Part shown: positions 28,441 through 38,516 of the stretch, one piece after another
How the letters are laid out: each line of letters begins with the position of its first letter
How positions within the stretch are numbered: position 1 is the first letter of the stretch
NCBI GenBank assembly: GCA_905181865.1
Contig: CAJIZG010000005.1
Span: 62,001 to 126,000, forward strand
DNA length: 64,000 nt
Direction of reading: 5' to 3'
DNA from: Urechidicola croceus
GTDB lineage: Bacteria; Bacteroidota; Bacteroidia; Flavobacteriales; Flavobacteriaceae
The notes under the pieces: model-generated
The model's database searches: none
The model's input: the letters and a program-made list of their open reading frames with translations, nothing else
Told to the model about the DNA's origin: nothing
Position numbers and translations under genes: made by a program

Positions 28441-29104
28441 AAAATTGTCTGATTTTTAAGAGGTTAAATGTACAACTAATTTAATTGCACTTAGATTAAT
28501 AAATTGTTACCTCAATAAATATTTTTAATACTTCTTAAAGTATCTTTACCTTTTCAATTATTGAAGAAATTAAGTTCTGTTATATTTTAACTTTATCAAC
28601 AACATATATATATATATCATTTTTCTTTAAAATATTTAAAAAGTAAATGATAGTTATTATAGTGTGTTAATATGTACACAAACTATTACCTCTTAAATTT
28701 TGATATATCACTTATTAAAAACTATAAACAGGTTATATATTTTTAACTACTTAAAAATCACCAATACTTCTATATTTATACACAGGTTGTTTATAAGCTA
28801 TAAACACAACTTTATTTTATAAAAAAGTGAAGCGTAAATGTTTATAAGTGTAATTTTTATGGTTGATAAATAGCCGTTAAAAAACAGTAACTAAATTTTG
28901 ATTTTAAATAATTAGTAGCGTATAATAATAATTAATTTATTGACCAAATTTAGTTATATATTTCAAGCATAATGTTACCAACAATTACTGTTTTATATAA
29001 CTACTCTGAATATTAATAGATTGTATAATAGCTATTAACATTAGGAAATTTAGTTGTTAATAACAGGTTTTTGTATTTTTGTAAAAATTTAAACACCTTA
29101 AAGG
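28441..29104. other. Candidate chromosomal replication origin (oriC)
   Basis: This 664-bp stretch has no gene and is very AT-rich. It contains DnaA-box-like 9-mers: TTATCAACA (28593-28601), TTATACACA (28776-28784, exact TTATNCACA), and the reverse form TGTTTATAA at 28788-28796 and 28839-28847. An alternating AT run at 28603-28618 could serve as an unwinding element. TTGTTTATA-AGC-TATAAACA is a near palindrome at 28787-28806. It separates divergent rnr and rpiB, and gene orientation switches here. The evidence is circumstantial. Confidence 0.6.
29054..29081 (+). promoter_or_regulatory. rpiB promoter
   Basis: TTG at 29054-29056 and TATTTTTG at 29074-29081 are 17 bases apart, fitting the Bacteroidota -33/-7 promoter. 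The rpiB ATG lies 23 bases downstream. Confidence 0.6.
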
Positions 29105-29539
29105 ATGACAATTGCAATAGGAAATGACCATGCCGGTCCAGATTATAAATTTGCTATTATGGAATATCTAAAATCTCAAAATATAGATGTAGTAAATTAT
29201 GGAACAGATTCTCTAGATAGCGTAGATTATCCGGATTTTGTTCATCCTGTTGCGAGTGCAGTAAATGATAGTAAGGTTGAATTTGGAATTTTAATTTGTG
29301 GAAGTGCCAATGGTGTAGCTATGACAGCAAATAAATATGCAAATGTGAGAGCTGGATTATGTTGGACTAAAGAAATTGTAAGTTTAATTCGTCAGCATAA
29401 CAACGCAAATATTTTATGTATTCCAGCAAGATTTACAGCGATTCCTCAAGCAATAGAGATGGTTAACACTTTTTTAAATACGGAATTTGAGGGCGGAAGA
29501 CATCAAGATAGAATTGATAAAATCCATTTGAAATGCTAG
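29105..29539 (+). CDS. rpiB: Ribose-5-phosphate isomerase B
   Basis: This 144-residue RpiB/LacA/LacB protein has IGNDHAGPDYK at the start, DYPDFVHPVASAV, LICGSANGVAMTANKY with the active-site Cys, and RAGLCW. HNNANILCIPARF follows. It interconverts ribose-5-phosphate and ribulose-5-phosphate in the pentose phosphate pathway. It is the first gene right of the proposed origin, and the CDF transporter gene follows after one base. Confidence 0.96.
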   Translation: MTIAIGNDHAGPDYKFAIMEYLKSQNIDVVNYGTDSLDSVDYPDFVHPVASAVNDSKVEFGILICGSANGVAMTANKYANVRAGLCWTKEIVSLIRQHNNANILCIPARFTAIPQAIEMVNTFLNTEFEGGRHQDRIDKIHLKC

Positions 29540-29540
29540 G

Positions 29541-30452
29541 ATGAGTAATTCGCATAATCACAATCATTCCCGTGGAGAATTAAGAGAAAGAAACCTTTTA
29601 ATATCCATTTTCTTAAATATTTTAATAACAGTCTCTCAGGTTGTTGGAGGACTGATATCTGGTAGTCTGGCTCTATTATCAGATGCCCTTCACAATTTTA
29701 GTGATGTATTATCATTGATCATAAGTTATGTAGCTAATAAACTTTCAAAAAAAAAGGCTTCTACCAATAAAACTTTTGGATACAAACGAGCTGAGATTAT
29801 TGCGGCTTTCGTAAATGCTTCAACTTTAATTGTAGTTGCTATTTTATTGATTATTGAAGCTATTAAAAGGTTTAAAAATCCACAAGAAATAGTATCTGAA
29901 CTCGTTATCTGGCTTTCTATTTTAGGTATAGTTGCAAATGGATTAAGTGTATTATTACTTAAAGAAGATGCTGAGAAAAATATGAATATGAAGTCGGCTT
30001 ACCTCCATTTATTTACGGATATGATGGCTAGTGTAGCAGTTTTGATTGGTGGGTTATTGATGAAATATGTCGAAGCATTTTGGATAGACAGTGTGCTAAC
30101 ATTTGTAATTGCATTGTACTTAATATTTATGGGGTATAGATTATTGCGAGACGCTACAAGAGTTCTTATGTTGTTTACTCCAGAGCATATACCCGTTAAA
30201 GAAATTGTAAATTTAGTTAATGAAATAGAAGGAATAAAAAGTATTCATCATGTACATATCTGGCAATTGAATGAAGAAGAGATTCACTTAGAAGCTCATA
30301 TAGATTTTGAAAACGACATTAAACTTTCTGAATTCGATATAATTTTAGAGGAAATTGAAAAAATGTTATTTAAGGCTTATCATATAAATCACATAAATAT
30401 TCAACCTGAATTTAAGAAGTGTGATGAAAAAGATATTATCGTTCAAGATTAA
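29541..30452 (+). CDS. Cation diffusion facilitator (zinc/cadmium exporter family)
   Basis: This 303-residue protein has an N-terminal His-rich stretch (SNSHNHNHS) and six predicted membrane helices. The metal-site motif SDALHNFSDV is in helix II and HLFTDMMASV in helix V. A C-terminal cytosolic ferredoxin-like domain (IHHVHIWQLNEEEIHLEAHI) completes the CzcD/ZitB pattern. It exports Zn2+ or similar ions in exchange for protons. It is probably co-transcribed with rpiB, one base upstream. Confidence 0.92.
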   Translation: MSNSHNHNHSRGELRERNLLISIFLNILITVSQVVGGLISGSLALLSDALHNFSDVLSLIISYVANKLSKKKASTNKTFGYKRAEIIAAFVNASTLIVVAILLIIEAIKRFKNPQEIVSELVIWLSILGIVANGLSVLLLKEDAEKNMNMKSAYLHLFTDMMASVAVLIGGLLMKYVEAFWIDSVLTFVIALYLIFMGYRLLRDATRVLMLFTPEHIPVKEIVNLVNEIEGIKSIHHVHIWQLNEEEIHLEAHIDFENDIKLSEFDIILEEIEKMLFKAYHINHINIQPEFKKCDEKDIIVQD

Positions 30453-30459
30453 GTGAAAT

Positions 30460-30484
30460 GTCACCCTGAACTCGATGCGGGGTC
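30460..30484. repeat. Short CACCCTGAAC-type intergenic repeat remnant
   Basis: GTCACCCTGAACTCGATGCG followed by GGGTC has ACCC facing GGGT around a short loop. It resembles the dispersed CCCTGAA...TTCAGGG hairpins I know from Flavobacteria. It lies between the CDF and acetyltransferase genes. Confidence 0.35.
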
Positions 30485-30500
30485 TTTTTATAAAACAATA

Positions 30501-30950
30501 ATGAAAAAATATCAACTCAAAATTAGAAAATTTAAAGAATTAACTACTCCAGAACTCTATGAAATTTTAAGCTTACGAAGCAAGATATTTCTAGTAGAAC
30601 AGGATTGTGTATATCAAGATTTAGATTATAAAGATCAAGAAGCTATGCATTTATTCTATTCAAGTAATGGAAAGGTAATTGCTTATACCAGATTCTTTGA
30701 ACCCGGTATTTACTTTAAAGAAGCGAGTATTGGAAGAGTAGTAGTTGACTTCAATTTTAGAAAAAAAGGTTTGGGGCATGCGTTGATACAAGAAAGCATT
30801 ACAGCCATTCAACGATTATTTAGCACTTCTAAAATTACGATTAGTGCACAAAAGTATCTGCAAAATTTTTATAAATCGCACGGGTTTAAACAATTAGGAC
30901 AAGAATATTTGGAAGATGGAATTCCGCATATTCGAATGGTTTTAATTTAA
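30501..30950 (+). CDS. ElaA-like GNAT N-acetyltransferase
   Basis: This 149-residue protein has LRSKIFLVEQDCVYQDLDYKD, the ElaA start, then IAYTRFFEPG, IGRVVVDFNFRKKGLGHALI with the acetyl-CoA-binding loop, and a C-terminal FYKSHGFKQLG. The substrate is unknown. The frame is open to 30453, but the extra residues are encoded by an intergenic repeat, so I use ATG 30501. It lies between the CDF gene and recA on the same strand. Confidence 0.88.
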   Translation: MKKYQLKIRKFKELTTPELYEILSLRSKIFLVEQDCVYQDLDYKDQEAMHLFYSSNGKVIAYTRFFEPGIYFKEASIGRVVVDFNFRKKGLGHALIQESITAIQRLFSTSKITISAQKYLQNFYKSHGFKQLGQEYLEDGIPHIRMVLI

Positions 30951-31072
30951 GAAAGACAGATAGTTGGTTTCTTATAAAATAACTTTTAGTTTCTGCTCAA
31001 TATATGAGCAATGTTTGCTTATAATTTTTTGTAATTTAGCTTTCTATATATATTAAAAATTAACAAGACAAT

Positions 31073-32077
31073 ATGGCGGCAGATAAAGAAAAGGAAGCAA
31101 AATTAAAAGCGTTACAGCTTACACTAGATAAGTTAGATAAAACCTACGGAAAAGGTTCTGTAATGAAATTAGGTGATGTGGCACATCAAGATATTGAAGC
31201 AATATCTTCTGGTTCGTTGGGATTGGATTTGGCATTGGGTGTGGGAGGTTATCCAAGAGGAAGAATCATAGAGATTTATGGGCCAGAATCTTCTGGAAAA
31301 ACAACACTAGCAATACATGCAATTGCTGAAGTGCAAAAAACGGGAGGGATTGCTGCTTTTATTGATGCAGAACATGCGTTTGATCGTTTTTATGCTGACA
31401 ATTTAGGAGTTGATATAGATAATTTAATTATTTCTCAGCCAGATTACGGAGAACAAGCGTTAGAAATTACGGAGAATTTAATTCGTTCTGGAGCCATTGA
31501 TTTGGTGGTAATTGATTCTGTTGCAGCCTTGACTCCAAAAAGCGAGATTGAAGGGGAAATGGGCGATTCTAAAATGGGATTGCACGCACGTTTAATGTCG
31601 CAAGCCTTGCGTAAATTAACAGGTACTATTAGTAAAACAAATTGTACGGTTATCTTTATTAACCAATTGCGTGAAAAAATTGGAGTGATGTTTGGAAATC
31701 CAGAAACAACAACGGGTGGTAATGCGTTGAAGTTTTATTCTTCTGTTCGATTAGATATCAGAAGAAGAACTCAAATTAAAGATGGAGACAGAGTTATCGG
31801 AAATAGTACCAAAGTAAAAGTGGTGAAAAATAAAGTAGCACCGCCTTTTCAAATAGCAGAATTCGACATTATGTATGGACTTGGAATTTCTAAAGTAGGA
31901 GAAATTTTAGATTTAGCTGTAGAGTATAGTATTGTTAAGAAAAGCGGATCTTGGTTTAGTTATGGAGAAACGAAATTAGGACAAGGTAGAGATGCAGTAA
32001 AAGAATTGATTAAAGACAATCCTGATCTAGCAGAAGAATTAGAAGAAAAAATTAAAGCGGCTATTGCCGTAAAATAA
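31073..32077 (+). CDS. recA: Recombinase RecA
   Basis: This 334-residue RecA has Walker [10 protein letters not shown] at residues 70-78, [13 protein letters not shown] (Walker B), loop L1 [19 protein letters not shown] and loop L2 [20 protein letters not shown]. It catalyses homologous pairing and LexA-type self-cleavage. The C-terminal tail is short and acidic ([13 protein letters not shown]). It has its own terminator and lies about 2 kb from the proposed origin. Confidence 0.98.
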   Translation: MAADKEKEAKLKALQLTLDKLDKTYGKGSVMKLGDVAHQDIEAISSGSLGLDLALGVGGYPRGRIIEIYGPESSGKTTLAIHAIAEVQKTGGIAAFIDAEHAFDRFYADNLGVDIDNLIISQPDYGEQALEITENLIRSGAIDLVVIDSVAALTPKSEIEGEMGDSKMGLHARLMSQALRKLTGTISKTNCTVIFINQLREKIGVMFGNPETTTGGNALKFYSSVRLDIRRRTQIKDGDRVIGNSTKVKVVKNKVAPPFQIAEFDIMYGLGISKVGEILDLAVEYSIVKKSGSWFSYGETKLGQGRDAVKELIKDNPDLAEELEEKIKAAIAVK

Positions 32078-32079
32078 TA

Positions 32080-32110
32080 AAAAAGCCTCGAAGAAATTTG
32101 AGGCTTTTTT
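32080..32110. terminator. Bidirectional terminator between recA and dut
   Basis: AAAAGCCTC at 32081-32089 and GAGGCTTTT at 32100-32108 form a perfect stem with A- and T-runs on the outer sides. It lies between two convergent genes. Confidence 0.85.
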
Positions 32111-32114
32111 TATT

Positions 32115-32546
32115 TTAAACCCCGGTGCTTCCAAATCCGCCGGCACCGCGTTCTGTGCTATCTAAAGTATCAGTCTCCTCCCATTCTGCGCGCTCGTGCT
32201 GTGCGATGACTAATTGAGCAATTCTTTCGCCGTTATTAATCACAAACTCTTCATTTGAAAGATTAACTAAAATCACTCCTATTTCTCCTCTATAATCGGC
32301 ATCAACGGTTCCTGGTGCATTTAAAACTGTAATTCCTTGTTTTGCTGCTAAACCGCTGCGTGGTCGCACTTGTGCTTCTGTTCCAATCGGTAAAGAAATA
32401 AATAAACCTGTTTTAACAAGGGTTCTTTCTAATGGTTTTAGCGTAATTGATGCTGATAAATTTGCGCGTAAATCCATTCCTGCCGACGCAATGGTTTCGT
32501 AATTTGGTAAGGCATGATTTGATTTATTTATGATTTTAATTTTCAT
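32115..32546 (-). CDS. dut: dUTP diphosphatase
   Basis: This 143-residue trimeric dUTPase has all five motifs: [44 protein letters not shown] and the C-terminal [10 protein letters not shown]. It converts dUTP to dUMP, keeping uracil out of DNA. It is followed upstream, on the same strand, by the flippase gene, with a repeat hairpin between them. Confidence 0.97.
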   Translation of the reverse strand: MKIKIINKSNHALPNYETIASAGMDLRANLSASITLKPLERTLVKTGLFISLPIGTEAQVRPRSGLAAKQGITVLNAPGTVDADYRGEIGVILVNLSNEEFVINNGERIAQLVIAQHERAEWEETDTLDSTERGAGGFGSTGV

Positions 32547-32560
32547 ATAGATTTTTTATT

Positions 32561-32613
32561 TTGTTCACTGACCAGCGGTTGTTGAGCGGAGTCGAAACAA
32601 GTCGAAGTGACAA
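32561..32613. repeat. Intergenic hairpin with conserved GAGCGGAGTCGA loop (copy 1)
   Basis: TTGTT (32579-32583) and AACAA (32596-32600) flank the 12-nt loop GAGCGGAGTCGA (32584-32595). Outer arms TTGTTCACT (32561-32569) and AGTGACAA (32606-32613) can also pair with one bulge. The same loop occurs at 62598-62609 in a different stem. Confidence 0.65.
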
Positions 32614-32614
32614 T

Positions 32615-34072
32615 TTATTTTTTAATAATTAGTCGTAGTTCTTTACGTTCGTTTAAATATATAATTACACCAAAAAGGATAACAAATACAGTTGAGACTA
32701 TTAAATTTCCACGAAATTTTAAAAATGAAATAGCGCAAATAATAATCGATACAATTAAATAAATAGCCATTTTTTTAAGATTATAACTTACTGGGTAATG
32801 TTTTTTTCCAACGATATATGATATAAATGCCATTGAGCTATATGCTATTAGCGTTGCCCACGCCGCGGCCATAATACCGATTGAATTTAAGAGCCATACA
32901 TTTAAGACAATTGTGATTATAGCGCCAACAATTGAAAAATACATTCCGTAGCGAGTTTTGTCCGTTAGTTTATACCAAATGGATAGATTGTAATAAATAC
33001 CTAAAAATAGATAGGCAAGTAATACAACAGGCACGATTTTTATAGCTCCCCAATATTCATTATTATGAATAAATAGTTCTTTTAAAACATCAATATAGAC
33101 CACGATCCCAACGAAAACAAATGAACCAATGATTACAAAATAATTCATGATTTTTGAATAGGTTGATTTGGCATTTTTTTTATCAGCATTATTAAAGAAA
33201 AAGGGCTCAGCCCCTAGCCTAAAGGCCATTATATATAAATTCATAAAAATGGCGAGTTTATAACAGGCCGCATATACACCCATTTCAGTATCTCCAATCA
33301 TTCTTTTGATTAAAAATTTATCAAGATTTTCATTGATTACATAGGCTAATCCCGCAACAGCAATTGGCCAACTATAAGCCAATAACTGTTTTAATAATAC
33401 AAAATCGAATTGAAATTTAAAACGCAATAAATATGGGATTAAAAATAAAAATGAAACCGTACTTCCTAAAAGATTAGCGACAAATATGTATTCTACAATT
33501 GGAATTACTGTATAGTTATTATTAATGAGTTCTGGCAACGATTTTCCTTGAGCGATAAATTCAGGTATAAACTTTAAAAATAAAAGGTTGATGACAAGAA
33601 TTACTCCAACATTTATAAGTTTTATAAGGGCATATTTTATAGGTTTATGCGAGGCTCTTAAAAAAGCAAACGGAATCATAGCAAGTGTGTCTAAAGCCAT
33701 AATTCCAATAAATAATTTTAGACGGATTGGATTATTTTCAAAGTCAAAAATAGGTAAAAACGAATCAAAAAATACAATTAAAATAGTTAGAAAAGTAGCC
33801 ACTCCAATAAGCATAGAAAAAAAGGCTGTTGAAATTAAAGCATCTTTTTTTTCTACTTTATTGTAAAATCTAAAAAAAGCGGTTTCCATTCCAAAAGTTA
33901 AGAGTACTGCGCACAACCCGGCCCAGATATAGAAATCTGTGTTTTGAGCGTATTCATTGGCAGGTAAAGCATCTGTGTGAACTGGTAACAGCAAAAAATT
34001 AATAACCCGTGGTAAAACGGCGGCTATTCCATAAATAATGGTGTCTTTAAAAAATGTTTTAAGTGCGCTCAA
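32615..34072 (-). CDS. Wzx-like polysaccharide flippase (MOP superfamily)
   Basis: This 485-residue protein has about 12-14 hydrophobic segments. The N-terminal FFKDTIIYGIAAVLPRVINF and central LAYSWPIAVAGLAYVINENL resemble O-antigen/lipid-linked oligosaccharide flippases. It would move lipid-linked glycans across the inner membrane. No glycosyltransferases lie next to it, as is common for this gene beside dut in the group. MurJ is a less likely alternative. Confidence 0.87.
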   Translation of the reverse strand: MSALKTFFKDTIIYGIAAVLPRVINFLLLPVHTDALPANEYAQNTDFYIWAGLCAVLLTFGMETAFFRFYNKVEKKDALISTAFFSMLIGVATFLTILIVFFDSFLPIFDFENNPIRLKLFIGIMALDTLAMIPFAFLRASHKPIKYALIKLINVGVILVINLLFLKFIPEFIAQGKSLPELINNNYTVIPIVEYIFVANLLGSTVSFLFLIPYLLRFKFQFDFVLLKQLLAYSWPIAVAGLAYVINENLDKFLIKRMIGDTEMGVYAACYKLAIFMNLYIMAFRLGAEPFFFNNADKKNAKSTYSKIMNYFVIIGSFVFVGIVVYIDVLKELFIHNNEYWGAIKIVPVVLLAYLFLGIYYNLSIWYKLTDKTRYGMYFSIVGAIITIVLNVWLLNSIGIMAAAWATLIAYSSMAFISYIVGKKHYPVSYNLKKMAIYLIVSIIICAISFLKFRGNLIVSTVFVILFGVIIYLNERKELRLIIKK

Positions 34073-34158
34073 AGGAATAATTTCGTTACTTACAAATATA
34101 TGAATTCGTAACTGTTTTAGTTGAAAAATACTATTTTTGAAGTTAAAAAGAATGTTAT

Positions 34159-35154
34159 ATGAGTAATAAACCTAAAATTGCAGTTTTTGGAAGCGGAAGT
34201 TGGGCAACAGCCATAGTGAAAATGTTGTGTGAGAATATGGAAACTGTTGGTTGGTACGTGAGAAACGAGCAATCGTTAGCATATATAAAAGAAAATTCAC
34301 ACAACCCTAATTATTTGAGTGGAGTAGAGTTGCATTTGAATAAATTGAAATTATCAAATGATATTAATGAGTTAATTGATTATGCAGACTACCTCATATT
34401 TGTAATTCCTTCTGCTTTTGCTCAAAAGGAATTAGACAAAATAACTACTTCATTAGAGGGTAAGGTATTGTTTTCGGCCATTAAAGGAATTATTCCGGAG
34501 TCGGGATTAATCGTTGGAGAACATTTTCATCAAAAATTAAACATCCCATTTGAAAATATTGGTGTTATAACGGGCCCTTGTCATGCTGAGGAAGTTGCGT
34601 TGGAGCGCTTATCCTATTTAACAATTGCTAGTAAAGACGAAAGTAAGGCTGCAATTATAGGCAATGCATTAGCAAGTGATTATATAAAAACTAAAATTTC
34701 AGATGATATTATTGGTACCGAATATGCGGCGATGTTAAAAAATATTTATGCTATTGCAGCAGGAATTGCGCATGGTTTAGGATACGGAGATAATTTTCAG
34801 GCTGTTTTAATGACGAATGCTATTAGAGAGATGAAGCGTTATATTAAGAAAGTTCACAAAATGAAACGCAACATTAATAACTCGGCATATTTAGGAGATT
34901 TGTTAGTTACTGGATATTCTACATTTAGTAGAAATAGAATGTTTGGGAATATGATTGGAAAAGGATATACGGTTAAATCTGCTAAATTTGAAATGGTCAT
35001 GGTTGCAGAGGGTTATTATGCCACAAAAAGCGCTTACGAACTCAATCAAAAAAACAGTCTAAAAACACCTATTATCGATACCATTTACAGAATTTTATAC
35101 GAAGGAAAAAACCCAAAAAGACAGTTTATAAAGTTAACTGACTTGATAGATTAG
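34159..35154 (+). CDS. gpsA: Glycerol-3-phosphate dehydrogenase [NAD(P)+]
   Basis: This 331-residue protein begins with the dinucleotide-binding motif VFGSGSWATAIVKML. It also has the ITGPCHAEEVALERL substrate region, the catalytic Lys region AMLKNIYAIAAGIAHGLGYGDN, and GDLLVTGYSTFSRNR. It reduces dihydroxyacetone phosphate to sn-glycerol-3-phosphate for phospholipids. A TATTTTTG -7-like box lies at 34132-34139. It is divergent from the flippase gene. Confidence 0.94.
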   Translation: MSNKPKIAVFGSGSWATAIVKMLCENMETVGWYVRNEQSLAYIKENSHNPNYLSGVELHLNKLKLSNDINELIDYADYLIFVIPSAFAQKELDKITTSLEGKVLFSAIKGIIPESGLIVGEHFHQKLNIPFENIGVITGPCHAEEVALERLSYLTIASKDESKAAIIGNALASDYIKTKISDDIIGTEYAAMLKNIYAIAAGIAHGLGYGDNFQAVLMTNAIREMKRYIKKVHKMKRNINNSAYLGDLLVTGYSTFSRNRMFGNMIGKGYTVKSAKFEMVMVAEGYYATKSAYELNQKNSLKTPIIDTIYRILYEGKNPKRQFIKLTDLID

Positions 35155-35159
35155 AGAAA

Positions 35160-35555
35160 TCACTTCTTTAAAATTCCTTTTTTATTCAATTGGGGAATCA
35201 TTTTGAGCGAAACATCGTTGATGGTATTTTGTTTAAATATAAAGGTTTTGTCTAGCAATTGATTCTTAGTGAAAAAGGAAACTTTAAACTCATTATGTAA
35301 CTTAAAAAGTTCTTGTTGTATTAATTCTACTTTTGCATAAGAATTCGCTGGCAGACGCTCAATTTTATGCCGCATTGTTGAAGTCCTATCTACAGTATCA
35401 AAACCATTAGAAACGATTAATACCATTTCTAAATCGACAGATTTATTATTGATAATATACACATTCCAATCATCAGTTCTAAAAGCGTCATTATGCTCTT
35501 TAACAACCGCCATAAAGAGATCGGTAACTTCTGGAATTTGAATATCTTTTTTCAC
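35160..35555 (-). CDS. Uncharacterised small protein upstream of pheS
   Basis: This 131-residue protein has no signal peptide or membrane segment. It shows a mixed alpha/beta pattern (DDWNVYIINNKSVDLEMVLI, RLPANSYAKVELIQQELFKL). I have seen similar genes next to pheS in Flavobacteria, sometimes mislabelled as a PheRS subunit, but it has no synthetase motif. It is convergent with gpsA. A 12-bp hairpin separates it from pheS, which is upstream-facing on the same strand. Confidence 0.65.
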   Translation of the reverse strand: MKKDIQIPEVTDLFMAVVKEHNDAFRTDDWNVYIINNKSVDLEMVLIVSNGFDTVDRTSTMRHKIERLPANSYAKVELIQQELFKLHNEFKVSFFTKNQLLDKTFIFKQNTINDVSLKMIPQLNKKGILKK

Positions 35556-35580
35556 AACTAATTTTTAGTTTTGACCGAAA

Positions 35581-35610
35581 TTATCATTCCTGCTTTTTCA
35601 GGAATGATAA
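35581..35610. repeat. ATTCCTG/CAGGAAT hairpin between pheS and its neighbour
   Basis: TTATCATTCCTG (35581-35592) and CAGGAATGATAA (35599-35610) form a perfect 12-bp stem with loop CTTTTT. It can terminate pheS transcription. The ATTCCTG arms match the outer arms of the hairpin at 62578-62629. Confidence 0.6.
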
Positions 35611-35618
35611 ATGATAAT

Positions 35619-36638
35619 TTACAATACCGATTTAAATTGTTCTAAGAAACGAACATCATTTTCGTAAAACATACGAATATCAGGTATTTGATATAAGAGC
35701 ATCGCAATTCGCTCAATTCCCATTCCAAAGGCATATCCGGTATATTTTTCTGGATCAATATCGGCATTTTTTAAGACATTTGGATCTACCATTCCGCAAC
35801 CCATAATTTCTAACCAACCAGTTCCTTTAGTAATTTTATAATCAATTTCAGTCTCTAATCCCCAATAAATATCTACTTCAGCACTAGGCTCCGTAAAAGG
35901 AAAATAAGAAGGACGTAAGCGGATCTTAGACTTTCCAAACATTTCTTTAGTAAAATAAAGAAGTGTTTGTTTTAAATCTGCAAATGACACATCAGTATCA
36001 ATATACAAACCCTCAACTTGATGAAAAATACAGTGTGCTCGTGCCGAAATATCTTCATTTCTAAATACGCGTCCTGGAGAAATTGTTCTAATAGGAGGTT
36101 CGTTATTCTCCATATATCTTACTTGCACAGAACTTGTGTGCGTTCTCAATAAGATATCTGGATCTTGCTCAATAAAGAACGTATCTTGCATATCTCTTGC
36201 CGGATGGTATTCTGGCAAGTTTAAGGCCGTAAAATTGTGCCAATCGTCTTCTATTTCTGGCCCTTCAGAAACGGTAAATCCTATTTTAGAAAAGACGTCA
36301 ATAATTCTATTTCTAACCAATGAAATAGGATGTCTTGATCCTAGTTCAATAGGTTCGGATGGGCGCGTTAAGTCGCCATATATATTTTTTGAAACTTGAT
36401 TATCTTCAATAGCTTCATTTAATTCCTGAACTTTATTCGTAGCAGCATTTCTCAAATAGTTAAGTGCCTGACCTAAATCCTTTTTTAAAGAAGCATCTAC
36501 ATTTTTAAACTCTGTAAATAATTCTTTAAGCATTCCTTTAGACCCTAAATATTTAATTCGAAACGCTTCAATTTCCTCTTTCGAAGTTGTTTTAAACGTC
36601 TGAACATCATCGATTAATTTCGTAACCTTATCTAACAT
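35619..36638 (-). CDS. pheS: Phenylalanine--tRNA ligase alpha subunit
   Basis: This 339-residue protein has an N-terminal coiled coil (residues 1-85) and then the class II core. The core includes FTALNLPEYHPARDMQDTFF, LRTHTSSVQVRYM, GRVFRNEDISARAHCIFHQVEGL, YFPFTEPSAEVDIYWG and GMGIERIAMLLYQIPDIR. With PheT it charges tRNA-Phe; pheT is not in the window, as is common in Bacteroidota. It diverges from gdhA. Confidence 0.97.
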   Translation of the reverse strand: MLDKVTKLIDDVQTFKTTSKEEIEAFRIKYLGSKGMLKELFTEFKNVDASLKKDLGQALNYLRNAATNKVQELNEAIEDNQVSKNIYGDLTRPSEPIELGSRHPISLVRNRIIDVFSKIGFTVSEGPEIEDDWHNFTALNLPEYHPARDMQDTFFIEQDPDILLRTHTSSVQVRYMENNEPPIRTISPGRVFRNEDISARAHCIFHQVEGLYIDTDVSFADLKQTLLYFTKEMFGKSKIRLRPSYFPFTEPSAEVDIYWGLETEIDYKITKGTGWLEIMGCGMVDPNVLKNADIDPEKYTGYAFGMGIERIAMLLYQIPDIRMFYENDVRFLEQFKSVL

Positions 36639-36804
36639 TTTTTTTTGAAATTAGAGGGTAAATTTAGACTATTTTGTTCAGATAAGGCAGTATTGTGATC
36701 AGGATAATTTTTATGTAATTTTAGAGATCAGAGTATGATTTAAAAAAAGCCGAGGTATTAAAATAAGAATGATTATATTTTACAAGGCTAAGAATTAATA
36801 GTAA

Positions 36805-38157
<1,353 letters not shown>

Positions 38158-38308
38158 TAGATTTACTCAATTATATTCTAATAATACTTATAGCTTTATT
38201 TAATAAAGTGGGATTGCCTTTAATGGAACTCAGAGACTTCCTTATAAGTTCAGGATTGCTTTAAGTATATTGCATCACCTTAGTTATGAATATTGGATTT
38301 TTCTTAAT

Positions 38309-38448
38309 TCATTCAAACACTTTTTTTTGGGTTTCTGAATTTTTTTTTAAATAATTGATAGTTTTTGCTGACGTGGGAGTTTTAATGGAGGGTATTTGTG
38401 AAAAAAGAACATTAGAATTACGAACAAAAACAATAGAGACTTTTTCAT
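38309..38448 (-). pseudogene. Short secreted-protein gene with a homopolymer frameshift
   Basis: ATG at 38446-38448 starts a signal-peptide-like run MKKSLLFLFVILMFF. It ends in six T bases, after which the frame continues poorly. One T fewer gives MFFSQIPSIKTPTSAKTIN and a stop at 38309-38311, with a typical FSQ cleavage site. It may be a decayed ~44-residue exported peptide or a small gene affected by one indel. No family is recognised. Confidence 0.35.
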
Positions 38449-38503
38449 ATTGAAATTGTCTGTGAATTGTAAATTAGTTAAAAAACTAAGAAGTTCTTTA
38501 TAG

Positions 38504-38511
38504 TATCTTTG
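38504..38511 (+). promoter_or_regulatory. -7 element upstream of dinB
   Basis: TATCTTTG fits TAnnTTTG. It ends five bases before the CTG proposed as the dinB start, so the mRNA would be nearly leaderless. Confidence 0.4.
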
Positions 38512-38516
38512 AGAAA

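Noticed and set aside
28603-28618. Alternating AT run taken as a microsatellite
   Set aside because: It is short and better explained as part of the AT-rich origin candidate.
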